A DNA stretch of 64,000 bases from Leptospira yanagawae serovar Saopaulo str. Sao Paulo = ATCC 700523 (GTDB lineage: Bacteria > Spirochaetota > Leptospiria > Leptospirales > Leptospiraceae), in assembly GCF_000332475.2 (NCBI RefSeq), contig NZ_AOGX02000029.1:84372-148371 (forward strand). Reading direction: 5' to 3'. Every line of letters starts with the position of its first letter. Within the stretch, counting starts at the first letter, position 1. Below the pieces are notes generated by a model that made no database searches, was not told the origin of the DNA, and was given only the letters and a program-made list of their open reading frames with translations. The position numbers and the translations under genes were made by a program. This document shows positions 43,698 through 53,655 of this stretch, one piece after another.

Positions 43698-45525
43698 TTC
43701 GGTTTGCCCAGGGAAGGGGAAATTCCACTTTTTTTAATTTGATGTCGTTGTTCCGCAAATACTCACGGATGTCTTTGTCTCTAAATATGGTTTCGCTAAA
43801 GGAAATTTCACCCGAATTGGTAACCGATTGAATTTTTGCAGTGTAATTGACTGTGTTTCCAAAGTAATCGATATTACTATTTAGGTTTACTGCCAAACAA
43901 TTGCCCGTATGGATCGAAATCCGTATCCGCACGGGAGTGTGTTTGTTTTCTGGATGAAACCACTCCTGCATTTCTTTAGCGGCTTTTAGGGCTTGGAGTG
44001 GGGAAGAAAAACTAGCCATCACTGCGTCGCCGATCGTTTTTACAACCACACCTCTGAAATTTTGAATGATTTGATTGGTTTTGATAAAGTGTTCGCGTAC
44101 TTGTAAAAAGGCTCCATGATCACCTTCCGTTTCATAAAACTTGGTCGAGCCAACAATATCAGTGAACAAAATTGTTTTGATCCCGATATCCAATTGTAAA
44201 TTCGTCGCGATTGCTTCTTCAGAAAACAAATCCCGGAATTCTTGGTAATCAAAAATCTCAGAAGGCCGCAAACTATTTTGATCTTCACTTCTTTCTTCTA
44301 AGACGATGGTTACATCTTCTTCCAAATCATTTTCAAATACCAAATTTGGTTTTGGGATCACCTTTATTTCTTCATCATTTGTCTCAGGTAACCACAAAAT
44401 ATCAGTTTGGTTGTGACTTTGTTTTGACTCTACCAATCGATATTTTTTTTCACCTTTTTTTCTAAGTCGATATACGCCCGAACCAATCAGCAAACTGGAT
44501 GAAAAAGATTTACGACCACCAACTCGTTTTGTTAACAGAATATGTTGTTTGGTTGCAGGTTCTGCAGCACAATACATCTGTTTTTCGACAATCCTTACAC
44601 TTGGATGGAGATGGAATGTTACCTCGATTGAGTTTACTCCAGTTGTATCAAAATCAATTTCGCAAACGTCACATTGGTCTTTTGCTGGCATATCTCCAAG
44701 TTTTGTTAAAGATGTTCGAACACCTCTGCAATGAGGGCATACAATGTCCCAACTTAGTGTAAATATGCCTAGTCGGCAACCATGCAAAAATAAAAATAAA
44801 ACCTCGTCTGGATTTAAATCCAAAAGTCTGCTAACGGATTTTATGCGAATTCGGTCCAACTCATTGTCGGGAGATTGTTTGATCCAAGTAAATACTTTTG
44901 CGATGGTTTCTTTTTGAATTCCTTTTTCGACAAGGATAGGTGTTTGTTTATCTAATTTTTCTGGATGGATCCACTGTGCTTCGGGGAAAAAAGTTTTTTC
45001 CTTTCCACTTATAGATTGCAGTTTTGGTTTTCTAAGTTTAATTTCTTCTTCGATTTCTTTAAATCCTTTTTGAAAGGATTCCTTTAGTCGTGGGAGGGCG
45101 ATCTCTAATATTTTTTTAGTGAAAAAATTGCGGGGTATGGCACCTAAATAAACATAAACTTTGCATCTTGATTCCCCAAGAGGTTCGGCGAGGATTTTGA
45201 TACGAACATACTTGGCAAAACCTCTTTTGTAGATTCGCGCATTTCCAATTTCTTTTAGGTATTCCCATTCCCAAGGGACCTCCTCCCATTCTAATTGAAA
45301 CCCAGCTTGTTTTGTTTTACCAAAAAGTTTACCTTCTTTTTCCAGGTATTGGAATCTAGGTAAGCCAATCCTTTTGTTAAAGGAAGAGGTATCGATCAAA
45401 TAAGGCCATACTTCTTCTCTTGTGATGGACAAATCAAATTCCCAAAGGTTGTCCATGTGTTTACCCATAGACTTCCAAGGTTCTTCCCAAGGGTATTTTT
45501 GGAGTAAGGTATTTAAATCAATCAT
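43669..45525 (-). CDS. Class III adenylate/guanylate cyclase with START-like and zinc-ribbon N-terminal regions
   Basis: Residues about 20-165 look like an SRPBCC/START-type ligand-binding domain (NLWEFDLSITREEVWPYL). A middle region of DUF5939 type carries a zinc ribbon, CPHC and CDVC. The cyclase domain starts near residue 440: ILFTDIVGSTKF with metal Asp, VVVKTIGDAVMASF with the purine-contacting Lys and second Asp, and NIDYFGNTVNYTAKIQ. The usual transition-state Arg four residues after the Asn is Lys here. The residues fit ATP as substrate. The protein is probably a soluble sensor that makes cAMP. It overlaps the upstream GH5 gene by four bases, so the two are co-expressed. Confidence 0.85.
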   Translation of the reverse strand: MIDLNTLLQKYPWEEPWKSMGKHMDNLWEFDLSITREEVWPYLIDTSSFNKRIGLPRFQYLEKEGKLFGKTKQAGFQLEWEEVPWEWEYLKEIGNARIYKRGFAKYVRIKILAEPLGESRCKVYVYLGAIPRNFFTKKILEIALPRLKESFQKGFKEIEEEIKLRKPKLQSISGKEKTFFPEAQWIHPEKLDKQTPILVEKGIQKETIAKVFTWIKQSPDNELDRIRIKSVSRLLDLNPDEVLFLFLHGCRLGIFTLSWDIVCPHCRGVRTSLTKLGDMPAKDQCDVCEIDFDTTGVNSIEVTFHLHPSVRIVEKQMYCAAEPATKQHILLTKRVGGRKSFSSSLLIGSGVYRLRKKGEKKYRLVESKQSHNQTDILWLPETNDEEIKVIPKPNLVFENDLEEDVTIVLEERSEDQNSLRPSEIFDYQEFRDLFSEEAIATNLQLDIGIKTILFTDIVGSTKFYETEGDHGAFLQVREHFIKTNQIIQNFRGVVVKTIGDAVMASFSSPLQALKAAKEMQEWFHPENKHTPVRIRISIHTGNCLAVNLNSNIDYFGNTVNYTAKIQSVTNSGEISFSETIFRDKDIREYLRNNDIKLKKVEFPLPWANRTDFVYIWKV

Positions 45526-47498
45526 AATGGCCTTAGGGTAACGGAAGATTTGCCCCCATTCCCTTTGACTGTCAATTCACCGTTTGTTTCGGAAATTTTT
45601 TCAGCATTAGAAAGTACAATCTGTACGCCATTTGGGTAAACAAATCTAGGTATTTTAATCAGAGAAGGTTCTGGTATTTCAAGATCAGAGATCCATTCCA
45701 AAACAAATTCCCTTGTCTCCAATTGGTATTCCATCTTTATGGGAGTTCCTTGGATCATTGCAGCGTAAGGTCGACAGAACCCTTCAATGGCTCGTCCCCC
45801 CCCTCCATACACATCTGGATCAGAACCCGGAATGACTTGGTCTTTTGAGTAAATACTCAAATCTTCTTGGTTCCAGCCATCACCCACCATCAAATCATTT
45901 TCATTGGAAGCTGTGTAGTTCCAGAGAGTATTGGATAAAAATAAACTGTCCATTGCATTGTACATCGCATCAAGTGCCATGACATGCCGTTTCCAAATTT
46001 TTGGAGAATGGTTTCCTTTTTTCCATTCCTTATAAGCTTTCCCACCTTGTAAGTCGAATGGTATCCCGAACTCTCCGACTAAACTAGGAATTTTACCCGG
46101 GACCGAATTCGCGGTATCTTTAATTCCCGTTAGCTGGCGAATGTACATCGATTCAATACCTGATCTACCAAAAACGGGTCGTTTCGTAAGTGTATCAATC
46201 GCGATGGGATACAAAAAGGTTTTGAATAAAAGCGTGAGTATATCATACCAATGGGCAGCATTCACTGATAGGGGAGGTACTTCTCCATTGAGATGCGGGT
46301 TTGTAAAAGCATCGGATGCTTCCCGTTCAATGAAAACCATCCAATCACTTCGAATTGCCTGTATGGTTTTACCGACAGTTCGCATGAAGGGAATTAAGTA
46401 ATCCCGATCAAAATCAATTTCCTTCCCATTTACTTGTTGGAAAAAATCATTTTTCTCAATAAAAGGTGTTCCATCTTTTGTGATGGTATAAGCACCTTCT
46501 AATTGGAACGGGTCACCTGGTGATTCAGGTAACCAAATGGAAACTTGATTTTGATTTACTGTAACAGTTTTTGAAGGAACAAATCCACCTTTCCAAACTT
46601 TAAGAGTTAGGTATGGTAAATCTACAGAATGTCCATGGGATGAATACAAAGCATCGATTGGTGACCAAGCTAGCCCAGGTTTCGCAGGGTCTTCCTCTTT
46701 ATTGATCAAACCACGATCATTCATGGCTCTACCAATGAATCCTTTGCCTGGTTCATTTAAGGAATCAAAACCCAAAACAAAATCAAAGTCTTTGACTCTC
46801 TCTGCAATTTGTTTCATACAACCCAGGTAATGGTCCTGTAAGTAGTCCTGTACATTTTTTCCATCGATTAAAAAATGAGGGGCAAAGTCACGACCTCCAA
46901 AAAATAACGTCCATAAAATTCCATTTCCAGCATAACGATAGTTTTGTGACCAGCACATGGTAGGGTAATTATTTTCTTGTCTAATCCCTGGATTAGAGTA
47001 GTCATACGCCCGTTGCATAACAATGGCAGCATCAGCTTCCGATAATTTTTGATAATCGATTCCCAATTTTTCAAATATCCAACCTGGTGCTCCGTCTCCA
47101 CCTGTCATCCTGGACCAAACGTCCTGGTGGAAATCAATGAAAACATAAAATCCGTATTCTCCTGCTAGGCGAACAATCTCTGTGAAATAGTTTAAGTAGG
47201 CTTCATCATATTCACCAGGACCTTTATGTTCGACTGCCTCCCACGTGGTTAACAAACGTAAAACATTAAATCCCCATAATTTTAAACGAGTGAAATGGGA
47301 TTCTGCTTCTTCTAAAGGGAATGGTCGACCAATAAAACTCACTTCCTTATGGTCTGAAAAATCAGTTGGGAATTGGGTTCCACCATTCGGATATGGTACC
47401 TTTGTATCTCCACCTAAATTGACACCACGAAGGATGACTTTTCTGCCACTTGGGTCTACAAACCATTCGCCTTTTGGAGATAATTTTTTTAATGCCAT
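45522..47498 (-). CDS. GH5-family glycosidase, endoglycoceramidase/glucosylceramidase-like
   Basis: A TIM-barrel glycoside hydrolase. Early motifs are ILRGVNLGGDTK and FIDFHQDVWSR; acid/base Glu249 lies in FDSLNEPGKGF, and nucleophile Glu476 in SLVGEFGIPFD. The layout, with DFHQDVWSR and a C-terminal beta domain (about 590-658), matches endoglycoceramidase and fungal-type glucosylceramidase relatives. These cleave sugar from sphingolipids; the real substrate could be another glycolipid. No signal peptide, so it is predicted cytoplasmic, which is odd for a scavenging enzyme. It lies four bases after the O-antigen ligase-like gene and overlaps the cyclase gene. Confidence 0.83.
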   Translation of the reverse strand: MALKKLSPKGEWFVDPSGRKVILRGVNLGGDTKVPYPNGGTQFPTDFSDHKEVSFIGRPFPLEEAESHFTRLKLWGFNVLRLLTTWEAVEHKGPGEYDEAYLNYFTEIVRLAGEYGFYVFIDFHQDVWSRMTGGDGAPGWIFEKLGIDYQKLSEADAAIVMQRAYDYSNPGIRQENNYPTMCWSQNYRYAGNGILWTLFFGGRDFAPHFLIDGKNVQDYLQDHYLGCMKQIAERVKDFDFVLGFDSLNEPGKGFIGRAMNDRGLINKEEDPAKPGLAWSPIDALYSSHGHSVDLPYLTLKVWKGGFVPSKTVTVNQNQVSIWLPESPGDPFQLEGAYTITKDGTPFIEKNDFFQQVNGKEIDFDRDYLIPFMRTVGKTIQAIRSDWMVFIEREASDAFTNPHLNGEVPPLSVNAAHWYDILTLLFKTFLYPIAIDTLTKRPVFGRSGIESMYIRQLTGIKDTANSVPGKIPSLVGEFGIPFDLQGGKAYKEWKKGNHSPKIWKRHVMALDAMYNAMDSLFLSNTLWNYTASNENDLMVGDGWNQEDLSIYSKDQVIPGSDPDVYGGGGRAIEGFCRPYAAMIQGTPIKMEYQLETREFVLEWISDLEIPEPSLIKIPRFVYPNGVQIVLSNAEKISETNGELTVKGNGGKSSVTLRPL

Positions 47499-47502
47499 AC
47501 GA

Positions 47503-48831
47503 TTATCCTACTTTGCCAATTTCTTGTGAAGTTTCTAAATTCAAATTTTTTTCCACATGATAGTTCAAATAACCTAATAAAAAATAAAAGACAATAAGAA
47601 CTTCATCATCTTGGAAATAACACTGAAGCAGTCCAGAGGCAAAAAATCCAACTAGGCCATAGGTCATAAAACGAATCGATTTGGGAATTTGGGAATCTAA
47701 GAGATGGTAAAGGATCGTCGCAAATAAAATTAAATACAATACAGTTTGCGGGAACCCGAAGACTGCTGTTAAATGAAAATAATCATTATGGGCATGACCC
47801 CTTTGGGTCACTTCGTAAAAAAAGGCAAGTTCTCTGTTTTCCTTTTCTTTGTTTTTCCTTGAGATTTCAATTTCCTTTTGGTAATTTCCAGAACCAATCC
47901 CAAAAATTGGATTGTTTTGAATGAGTGGGAATGTTGAGTCCCAAATGAATGTACGTCCAGAGTCTGTGTGTTTTTCACCACCAAACAGAGGGTCAACAAC
48001 TCTCTTGACAGCACTTGTGCTTTTGTAACCAACAAATAATAGAATCAAAAATCCAAGCAGAATGATACTTGTGCGTTTGATCATTTTTTTGGAAATGTCT
48101 TTGTCGATAAATATTAAAATGTAAATACCAAAACTGACACTTACCATGGCTCCTAGTAGGGATGACCTTGCGTTGTTAAATAAAAACACAAGAGAAACCA
48201 GTAAAAGTAAAACTGAATGCGTAGCAATGTTTAATTTTGAAGATTTATTGTACCAAGAATCATAAAGTCTAAACACAAAACCAGGAAAGATAAACGCAAG
48301 TAACCCACCAAAGGTTAAATGTGTATTCATAAGTCCAATGGGAAGATAGATATTCAATGTACCAATGTTCCCATAATGGTGTTGGTAGGGCCAAGAACTA
48401 GAGGATTTGTACAGATCCGAAATAAGTCTTGAAAGCCTCGTCATTGAAAAAATGGAAATAAAGCCTGTAAAAACAATCACTAGCGAAAAAATAAAAAAGG
48501 TTTTATATAAATAGGATTTGTCTTCTTTTTTGATGCCTTGCACAGAAACAAAAGCGGTCACAAGGAAGATATCTTTCATTTCATCACGAAACGCCTGTTT
48601 AATGGAGTTCATGTCAAATCCGACCGCTGCAAAATGATACAAAACGGTTACAATTTGCCAAAGGTAAAAAACAAAAAGAATTTTGACTAAGTTACTTGTG
48701 AGTTTGGGTTTTTCATCTAGAAATAGGAAAAATACGAAAGATAAGAGCAGGAAAAGTTGGCTTAGAGAAACAGAAAGTGCACAGGAAATGATGGACAAGG
48801 CAAGAAACGAACGATAGAGTCGGTAAATCAT
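47503..48831 (-). CDS. O-antigen ligase/polymerase-like (Wzy/WaaL) membrane protein
   Basis: About 442 residues with ten or more hydrophobic helices and one large periplasmic loop. The loop contains DSGRTFIWDSTFPLIQNNPIFGIG, then a charged helix and RGHAHNDYFHLTAVFGFP, the Wzy_C/O-antigen ligase signature, where the His-Asn region is catalytic. Such enzymes join or polymerise lipid-linked glycans on the periplasmic side. The start is ATG 48831; the frame is open further up, but that part overlaps the divergent GT4 gene. Followed after four bases by GH5. Confidence 0.83.
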   Translation of the reverse strand: MIYRLYRSFLALSIISCALSVSLSQLFLLLSFVFFLFLDEKPKLTSNLVKILFVFYLWQIVTVLYHFAAVGFDMNSIKQAFRDEMKDIFLVTAFVSVQGIKKEDKSYLYKTFFIFSLVIVFTGFISIFSMTRLSRLISDLYKSSSSWPYQHHYGNIGTLNIYLPIGLMNTHLTFGGLLAFIFPGFVFRLYDSWYNKSSKLNIATHSVLLLLVSLVFLFNNARSSLLGAMVSVSFGIYILIFIDKDISKKMIKRTSIILLGFLILLFVGYKSTSAVKRVVDPLFGGEKHTDSGRTFIWDSTFPLIQNNPIFGIGSGNYQKEIEISRKNKEKENRELAFFYEVTQRGHAHNDYFHLTAVFGFPQTVLYLILFATILYHLLDSQIPKSIRFMTYGLVGFFASGLLQCYFQDDEVLIVFYFLLGYLNYHVEKNLNLETSQEIGKVG

Positions 48832-48880
48832 AACTTTGGATGAGACTAATCTTTTTCTCTCATTTGTAAAGAGGTAACAG

Positions 48881-50170
48881 TTGCGAGTTTTATATTTTTC
48901 CGATACTTTTTTGCCAAAAACCGATGGGGTAGCTGTTTCCATTAAGAATTTTTCTGAGCTTTTGGCACTCCGAGGCCACCAATTCTGCATTTGTGCTCCC
49001 AAATACGGGGATGGAGACTTTGATCGGATGACAGACAATATCCAGGTGGTCCGCTTTCGGTCTGGGTATTTGCCAAGTTACCCTGATATCAAGGTGGTTT
49101 TGCCTTCTCCTGGAAAAATCAAACGGATCATCGAAGACTTTAAACCCGATCTCATCCACATCCACACACCTGGCCTACTCGGACTCTATGCGGTGAATGC
49201 TGCCGAACGATTTGGAGTTCCGACAATTGGAACCTATCATACACTCATGGCGGAACAAGAGATGTATGTTTCTTTTTATCGCCTGTTTAAACTCGATAAA
49301 CTATTTTTTAAGGCAAACAAATTCAAAAAAAAGTTAAACATCGAAGAACTTGATAAAATTGTAAAATTTGATAATTTCAATATTCGCAAAAAAATCATTC
49401 TTAAAATTTGTAATGATATCTATAATAGATGTGATGTGGTGATCTCACCAAGCCATCTCATCAAAGAACAATTGATCCAATATGGAATCACACGCCCGAT
49501 TACCGTTGTTTCCAATGGTATGGATCTCAAACGATTCCAAGGTAAACCAAAGGAATACTTAAATGGAGATGCACCAAAGTTTTTACATGTGGGTCGTATC
49601 TCATACGAAAAAAATTGTGATATTGTGATCAATGCTTTCAAACTCATTCATGAACAATTTCCCAAAGCAACTCTCACCATCATTGGAGAAGGACCAGCCA
49701 TTCCTTCCTTACAACGCCAAGCAGAACATCTAGGCATCGAAAACTCAGTTGAGTTCAAAGGGTTTGTCCCCAATGCAGTGTTACACGATGTGTACCCACA
49801 GTATGATGTATTTTTAACAGCTTCCACAATGGAAACACAGGGATTGGTAGTTCTAGAGGCGATTGCTTGTGGACTTCCTGCAGTAGGAGTGGATGCCTTT
49901 GCTCTTCCTGAACTCATTCGGCACGGAGAAAATGGTTTTATCGCAAAATCCTTTGATGCAAAAGGCATTGCCCAAGGTGGATTGGAAATCGTTCGGAATC
50001 CTACCATGTATGCTAAGTTTTCAAAACAATCCATACATATTGCCTCAGGCCATGAGATGGAAAAATGTGTGGATGTTATGGAAGAAGTGTATGGAAAAGT
50101 CATCGAAGCCATGAAGGGGAAAGTCAAAAAAACGACTATCTTCGATTTGTTTTTTGATTTTATGCAATGA
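48881..50170 (+). CDS. GT4-family glycosyltransferase
   Basis: A GT-B fold enzyme of 429 residues. The N-terminal domain has the donor-independent loop [19 protein letters not shown]. The linker is [14 protein letters not shown] and [13 protein letters not shown]. The C-terminal domain has [30 protein letters not shown], and the EX7E-like [20 protein letters not shown]. Enzymes like this add mannose or glucose to lipids (for example diacylglycerol) or glycans. TTG start with AGAGG seven bases before. No signal peptide; cytoplasmic. It overlaps the next gene by four bases. Confidence 0.9.
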   Translation: MRVLYFSDTFLPKTDGVAVSIKNFSELLALRGHQFCICAPKYGDGDFDRMTDNIQVVRFRSGYLPSYPDIKVVLPSPGKIKRIIEDFKPDLIHIHTPGLLGLYAVNAAERFGVPTIGTYHTLMAEQEMYVSFYRLFKLDKLFFKANKFKKKLNIEELDKIVKFDNFNIRKKIILKICNDIYNRCDVVISPSHLIKEQLIQYGITRPITVVSNGMDLKRFQGKPKEYLNGDAPKFLHVGRISYEKNCDIVINAFKLIHEQFPKATLTIIGEGPAIPSLQRQAEHLGIENSVEFKGFVPNAVLHDVYPQYDVFLTASTMETQGLVVLEAIACGLPAVGVDAFALPELIRHGENGFIAKSFDAKGIAQGGLEIVRNPTMYAKFSKQSIHIASGHEMEKCVDVMEEVYGKVIEAMKGKVKKTTIFDLFFDFMQ

Positions 50171-50760
50171 CCAATGGATTGGGAATTGAAATCCGATCGT
50201 TTCTCAGTGCAATTGCCGTAGGAATCACATTACTTGCGTACGTTCCGTACTTAAAAGGTATCAAATCTGGGAAAGTCCAACCCCATGTATTTTCTTGGAT
50301 TATCTGGGGATTGACAACTTGTATTGTGTTTTTTGCACAACTTGTGGGCAAAGGAGGGATCGGAACAATACCCATCGCTATCTCTGGTTTCACAACTCTT
50401 CTTGTTGCACTCTATGCTTATCAAAAAAGAGGGGAGATCAAAATTACAAAATCAGATTGGTTCTTTTTTGTTTTAGCACTTTCTAGTTTGCCCTTTTGGT
50501 TTTATTTTTCGAGTCCACTTGCTGCTGTGATTGTCCTTTCGTTTGCCGATTCCCTTGGATTCATACCCACGATTCGAAAGGGTTATGTTTTGCCTCATTC
50601 GGAACCACTTGGTTTTTATTTGTTATTTTTAATCAGAAACAGTTTGGTCCTCTTGGCTTTGGCTGAATGGAACCTAACAACTACACTTTTTCCTAGTTCT
50701 GCGGGACTCGCCTGTTTCGTTTTTGTTTTGGTTGTAAAATACCGACAAAAGAAAATTTGA
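50167..50760 (+). CDS. PQ-loop-like integral membrane protein
   Basis: 197 residues with about six or seven helices. Two internal repeat units are visible: [19 protein letters not shown] followed by SWIIWG, and [20 protein letters not shown]. Each has a Pro after a helix and a short basic loop, as in PQ-loop/SemiSWEET-like transporters. The duplication argues for a small transporter or lipid-linked sugar carrier. The ATG overlaps the GT4 stop by four bases, suggesting a role in glycan or glycolipid supply. Substrate unknown. Confidence 0.65.
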   Translation: MTNGLGIEIRSFLSAIAVGITLLAYVPYLKGIKSGKVQPHVFSWIIWGLTTCIVFFAQLVGKGGIGTIPIAISGFTTLLVALYAYQKRGEIKITKSDWFFFVLALSSLPFWFYFSSPLAAVIVLSFADSLGFIPTIRKGYVLPHSEPLGFYLLFLIRNSLVLLALAEWNLTTTLFPSSAGLACFVFVLVVKYRQKKI

Positions 50761-50783
50761 AATTTGATGATTTTGATGGAATG

Positions 50784-51839
50784 TTATGGTGATTCTTTGT
50801 TTGGAAGTGGGTAAAAGATAACGGACCGAACTTGTTTTCCTTCTTCTGTTTCTTCATAGGTTACTTCGGCTTGTTTGGATCTGGCAGGTAAGTACATTTG
50901 GAGGGCTTCTACGAGTTCGTATGCACTCAAAGTATAATCCAAAGCTTTGATTGCAAGTTCAAGGCTTAAAAAACGTTCTCTTGTGACCATTTTTGTTTCT
51001 GTTTTTTTAGAAATGATCAGCCATTTGTATAACCTTGCGGAACGATTGGTATCGAGTAAATTTCCTATGTCCAATTTCGCTTGTGGTAGAACAGCTTGTG
51101 TTTGACCAAACCGAACTTCAATTCCCCTTGGTTTTGGTTCACTTAAACGTAAGGAAAGTTGTTTATCAAACAGTTCATCATCAATATATTCAATTCGATC
51201 ACAAGTTGAGTAAACAGTTTCACATAGATTTCCATAATTTTTATGGAAAAAAAATATCTGCAATATCTTTCCACTCGTTGGGTGGTATAATACTTTTGCG
51301 TTGTAATGTTCCATCCTTCCAAATTTGACAAAGGAACGGATTCGTTTGTATAAGTTATACGAAAGTCCAAACAAATCCTTTACGACGGGGACATCTGCAA
51401 TCCCAATTGCTCTTGTCGCCATATAAAACGGCTCAAAACTCACATGCCCATCTCGTTTTGCAATTTCCCTGAGGTATTCTGTGATATCCTCCAACCCTGG
51501 TTCCGTGATTTTCATAGGAGAATCTAACAAATTGATGACTAACTTTCCACCGTTTTTGCCAAGTTCTTCCCAAACTTCGTTCAAATAGTTTCCATCTGCA
51601 GTGTAATTGATCTGTTTACAAGTCTCAATAGGGCATTTGATTTGTTCTTCGAAGTCTTTTTTGTTAGGTGACGGGAGTTCAATTGTTTGGAATTCCGTAC
51701 TAAATTCTTCGGCCTTTACTTGGGAGAGAGAAAAGTTAATGATTAGAACCGAAAGTAAAATTTTATAAATAATGGAAATGGAATTTGATGTGAGTTGTTT
51801 ACTTAGGCGAATCATCATATTTCCGATTTTTTGAAACAT
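50784..51839 (-). CDS. Exported protein of unknown function
   Basis: A long basic N-terminus is followed by the hydrophobic segment IIYKILLSVLIINFSLSQ and a likely cleavage near VKAEE. The mature protein of about 305 residues is mixed alpha/beta. CPIETCKQ and CETVYSTCD could form disulfides. No family recognised. Segment KVLYHPTSGKILQIFFFHKN looks like a beta hairpin. It lies alone on the minus strand, convergent with the PQ-loop gene and 45 bases downstream of the heptosyltransferase gene. Confidence 0.7.
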   Translation of the reverse strand: MFQKIGNMMIRLSKQLTSNSISIIYKILLSVLIINFSLSQVKAEEFSTEFQTIELPSPNKKDFEEQIKCPIETCKQINYTADGNYLNEVWEELGKNGGKLVINLLDSPMKITEPGLEDITEYLREIAKRDGHVSFEPFYMATRAIGIADVPVVKDLFGLSYNLYKRIRSFVKFGRMEHYNAKVLYHPTSGKILQIFFFHKNYGNLCETVYSTCDRIEYIDDELFDKQLSLRLSEPKPRGIEVRFGQTQAVLPQAKLDIGNLLDTNRSARLYKWLIISKKTETKMVTRERFLSLELAIKALDYTLSAYELVEALQMYLPARSKQAEVTYEETEEGKQVRSVIFYPLPNKESP

Positions 51840-51884
51840 CGCAAACCTACTAAGAACAAGTATTCCAACAAAAAAATTAAGACA

Positions 51885-52943
51885 TTACCATAGAGTGTTT
51901 ACATTTTGGATGAGGCGAATTCGTCTCACAACATCCAATGGATCAATGAGTTCCATACAAGCATGGTCACCACGCCAACATTTTGTGTTCCCATAAATGG
52001 AACATGGTCTACAAGGCAAATCAACTTGCAAAACTCCTGAATCCTCTTGGGCAAATGGTCCAAAACCAGAAATTGGGTGAGTGGTTCCATAAATTCCAAT
52101 CACTGGTTTTTTTAATAAAGCAGCAATGTGAACGTTGGAACTGTCCATTCCTATCATTACATCGAGCCTATCCATAATCCCAAGTTCACCACGGATACCT
52201 AAATTTCCGCCTTGGACGATATGAACTTGTGTTAGGTTGTTTCTCAAAATTTCAAGTTCTTTGGCTTCATCACGACCACCAAATAAAAACACATGGCAAC
52301 CCGGAAATTCTGTGACCAATACTTCGACAAGGCGTTTGCACTTTTCGAAACTCCATTCTTTTAACGCATGTCCTGCAAATGGAGCAAATCCAAACCATTG
52401 GCCATCCTTTTTGTCAATTCCTATGGATTTAAAATAGTCTTTCGCAAACATCTTGGATTCACCATCTACATTGAGCCAAGGGCCTTTTCGAATGGGAGCA
52501 TCATAACCTGATTTACGGAAAACATTTAAATACCGTTCTACAGTGTGAGGGAGTTGGTTTAATTTTTTATTGTATCGCCTAGTTTGTGCTAATTTTTCCC
52601 TTCTACCTTTGATGATTTTAGCATAAGGAACTCCCTTACATCGGAAAAAAAATGCAATGAGTCTGGACCGTACAGATCCATGTAGGTCGATCACGTTTCC
52701 GAATGGACCAAGTTTGTCAATGTCTCTGTACATCCTCCACAAACCCAAAAGCCCTTTGTATTTTTTAAGATTGATGCCTAAAACGTTTAAGTTGGGGATA
52801 TTATAAAAAAATGGAGCAAAGTTTCCTCTTGTAACAACCGTTAACTGAATATTTGAATATTTGGCTGCAATTGCAATGAGAGCTGGTGTCATCAAAGCAA
52901 CATCACCCATTGCAGAAAACCGAAGTACGAGAAGGTTTGTCAT
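51885..52943 (-). CDS. GT9-family heptosyltransferase-like protein
   Basis: The start LLVLRFSAMGDVALMTPALIA is the canonical GT9 N-terminus (residues 4-24). Later come VIDLHGSVRSR, FAPFAGHALKEWSFEKC, VFLFGGRDEAKE, and the donor site IMDRLDVMIGMDSSNVHIAA. GT9 enzymes such as WaaC and WaaF transfer heptose or related sugars in lipopolysaccharide core synthesis. The C-terminal half has four Cys (LPCRPCSIYGNTKCWRGDHACM), as seen in several spirochaete and Bacteroidetes members. It overlaps the DUF4254 gene by four bases. Confidence 0.88.
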   Translation of the reverse strand: MTNLLVLRFSAMGDVALMTPALIAIAAKYSNIQLTVVTRGNFAPFFYNIPNLNVLGINLKKYKGLLGLWRMYRDIDKLGPFGNVIDLHGSVRSRLIAFFFRCKGVPYAKIIKGRREKLAQTRRYNKKLNQLPHTVERYLNVFRKSGYDAPIRKGPWLNVDGESKMFAKDYFKSIGIDKKDGQWFGFAPFAGHALKEWSFEKCKRLVEVLVTEFPGCHVFLFGGRDEAKELEILRNNLTQVHIVQGGNLGIRGELGIMDRLDVMIGMDSSNVHIAALLKKPVIGIYGTTHPISGFGPFAQEDSGVLQVDLPCRPCSIYGNTKCWRGDHACMELIDPLDVVRRIRLIQNVNTLW

Positions 52944-53551
52944 TTTTGATTCTTGTAAAGAGATGGGTTTAGATTTTGGTCATTGTACATTTTCATTTGA
53001 CGGTAAACCTTGACTCGTTTGATCCCTTTTGCATAATCATCAAACAATTCCTCTAAACATTGTTTTAAGTCTTCCCTTTGGTCGAGTAAAACGGTTAATT
53101 TTGATTGGCATTTTTCGATATGTTCTTTGGTTGCAGAAGAATCTTTCCTGTTCACTTGTTCTTCCATATGGAATATTTTTAATTCTAAGATACTCATCCG
53201 GTCAAGTAACCAAGCCGGAGATTCAGAATTTAGCCTTGCATCTGGTTTTGGTGTAACGGAACGGAACATCTCAATGACAAAATCATCTAACTTTTCTACC
53301 ATATCGGTTCTGTCTTGGTTGAGTTTGTCAATTTTTCGTTTGAGAGCCACTACCTCTTCTAAGGCAATGTCCGGCCTACGGATTTCGTCTTCAATGTGCC
53401 ACTGTATGGTATCAATGTGGTTTTTTTGGTAAAGGGTGAATTCTAATGTGCCATCCGGATATGGATTGGGGTGTGGGGCTTCTTTTTTATGCCAATCCAA
53501 AACGGATTCTTGGAAAATAGAGACGGCTTTTGTGGCTTCCAATGCTTTCAT
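52940..53551 (-). CDS. DUF4254-family protein
   Basis: A soluble all-helical protein of about 203 residues. The features fit DUF4254: NHIDTIQWHIEDEIRRPDI near residue 45, VVALKRKIDKLNQDRTDMVE, and a C-terminal coiled coil ending in DDYAKGIKRVKVYRQMKMYN. The family has no assigned activity and is often encoded beside GT9 glycosyltransferases, as here with a four-base overlap. ATG 53551 is chosen; TTG 53563 is possible. It may assist lipopolysaccharide core synthesis. Confidence 0.75.
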   Translation of the reverse strand: MKALEATKAVSIFQESVLDWHKKEAPHPNPYPDGTLEFTLYQKNHIDTIQWHIEDEIRRPDIALEEVVALKRKIDKLNQDRTDMVEKLDDFVIEMFRSVTPKPDARLNSESPAWLLDRMSILELKIFHMEEQVNRKDSSATKEHIEKCQSKLTVLLDQREDLKQCLEELFDDYAKGIKRVKVYRQMKMYNDQNLNPSLYKNQK

Positions 53552-53655
53552 AACGTAATGCAATTCACGTTTTCATATGGTTTTTGGGGTTCAATCCAAA
53601 TATTTCTTAGGTTTTTCGCTTTCTTTTCGTAAAGTCTGGAATGTCTTAGTGGGAA

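Noticed and set aside
43643..43831. Plus-strand ORF at the convergent junction
   Set aside because: It is antisense to the conserved cyclase C-terminus and carries no start signal.
48832..49038. Upstream extension of the O-antigen ligase-like frame
   Set aside because: It runs antisense through the GT4 gene start; the hydrophobic N-terminus begins at ATG 48831.
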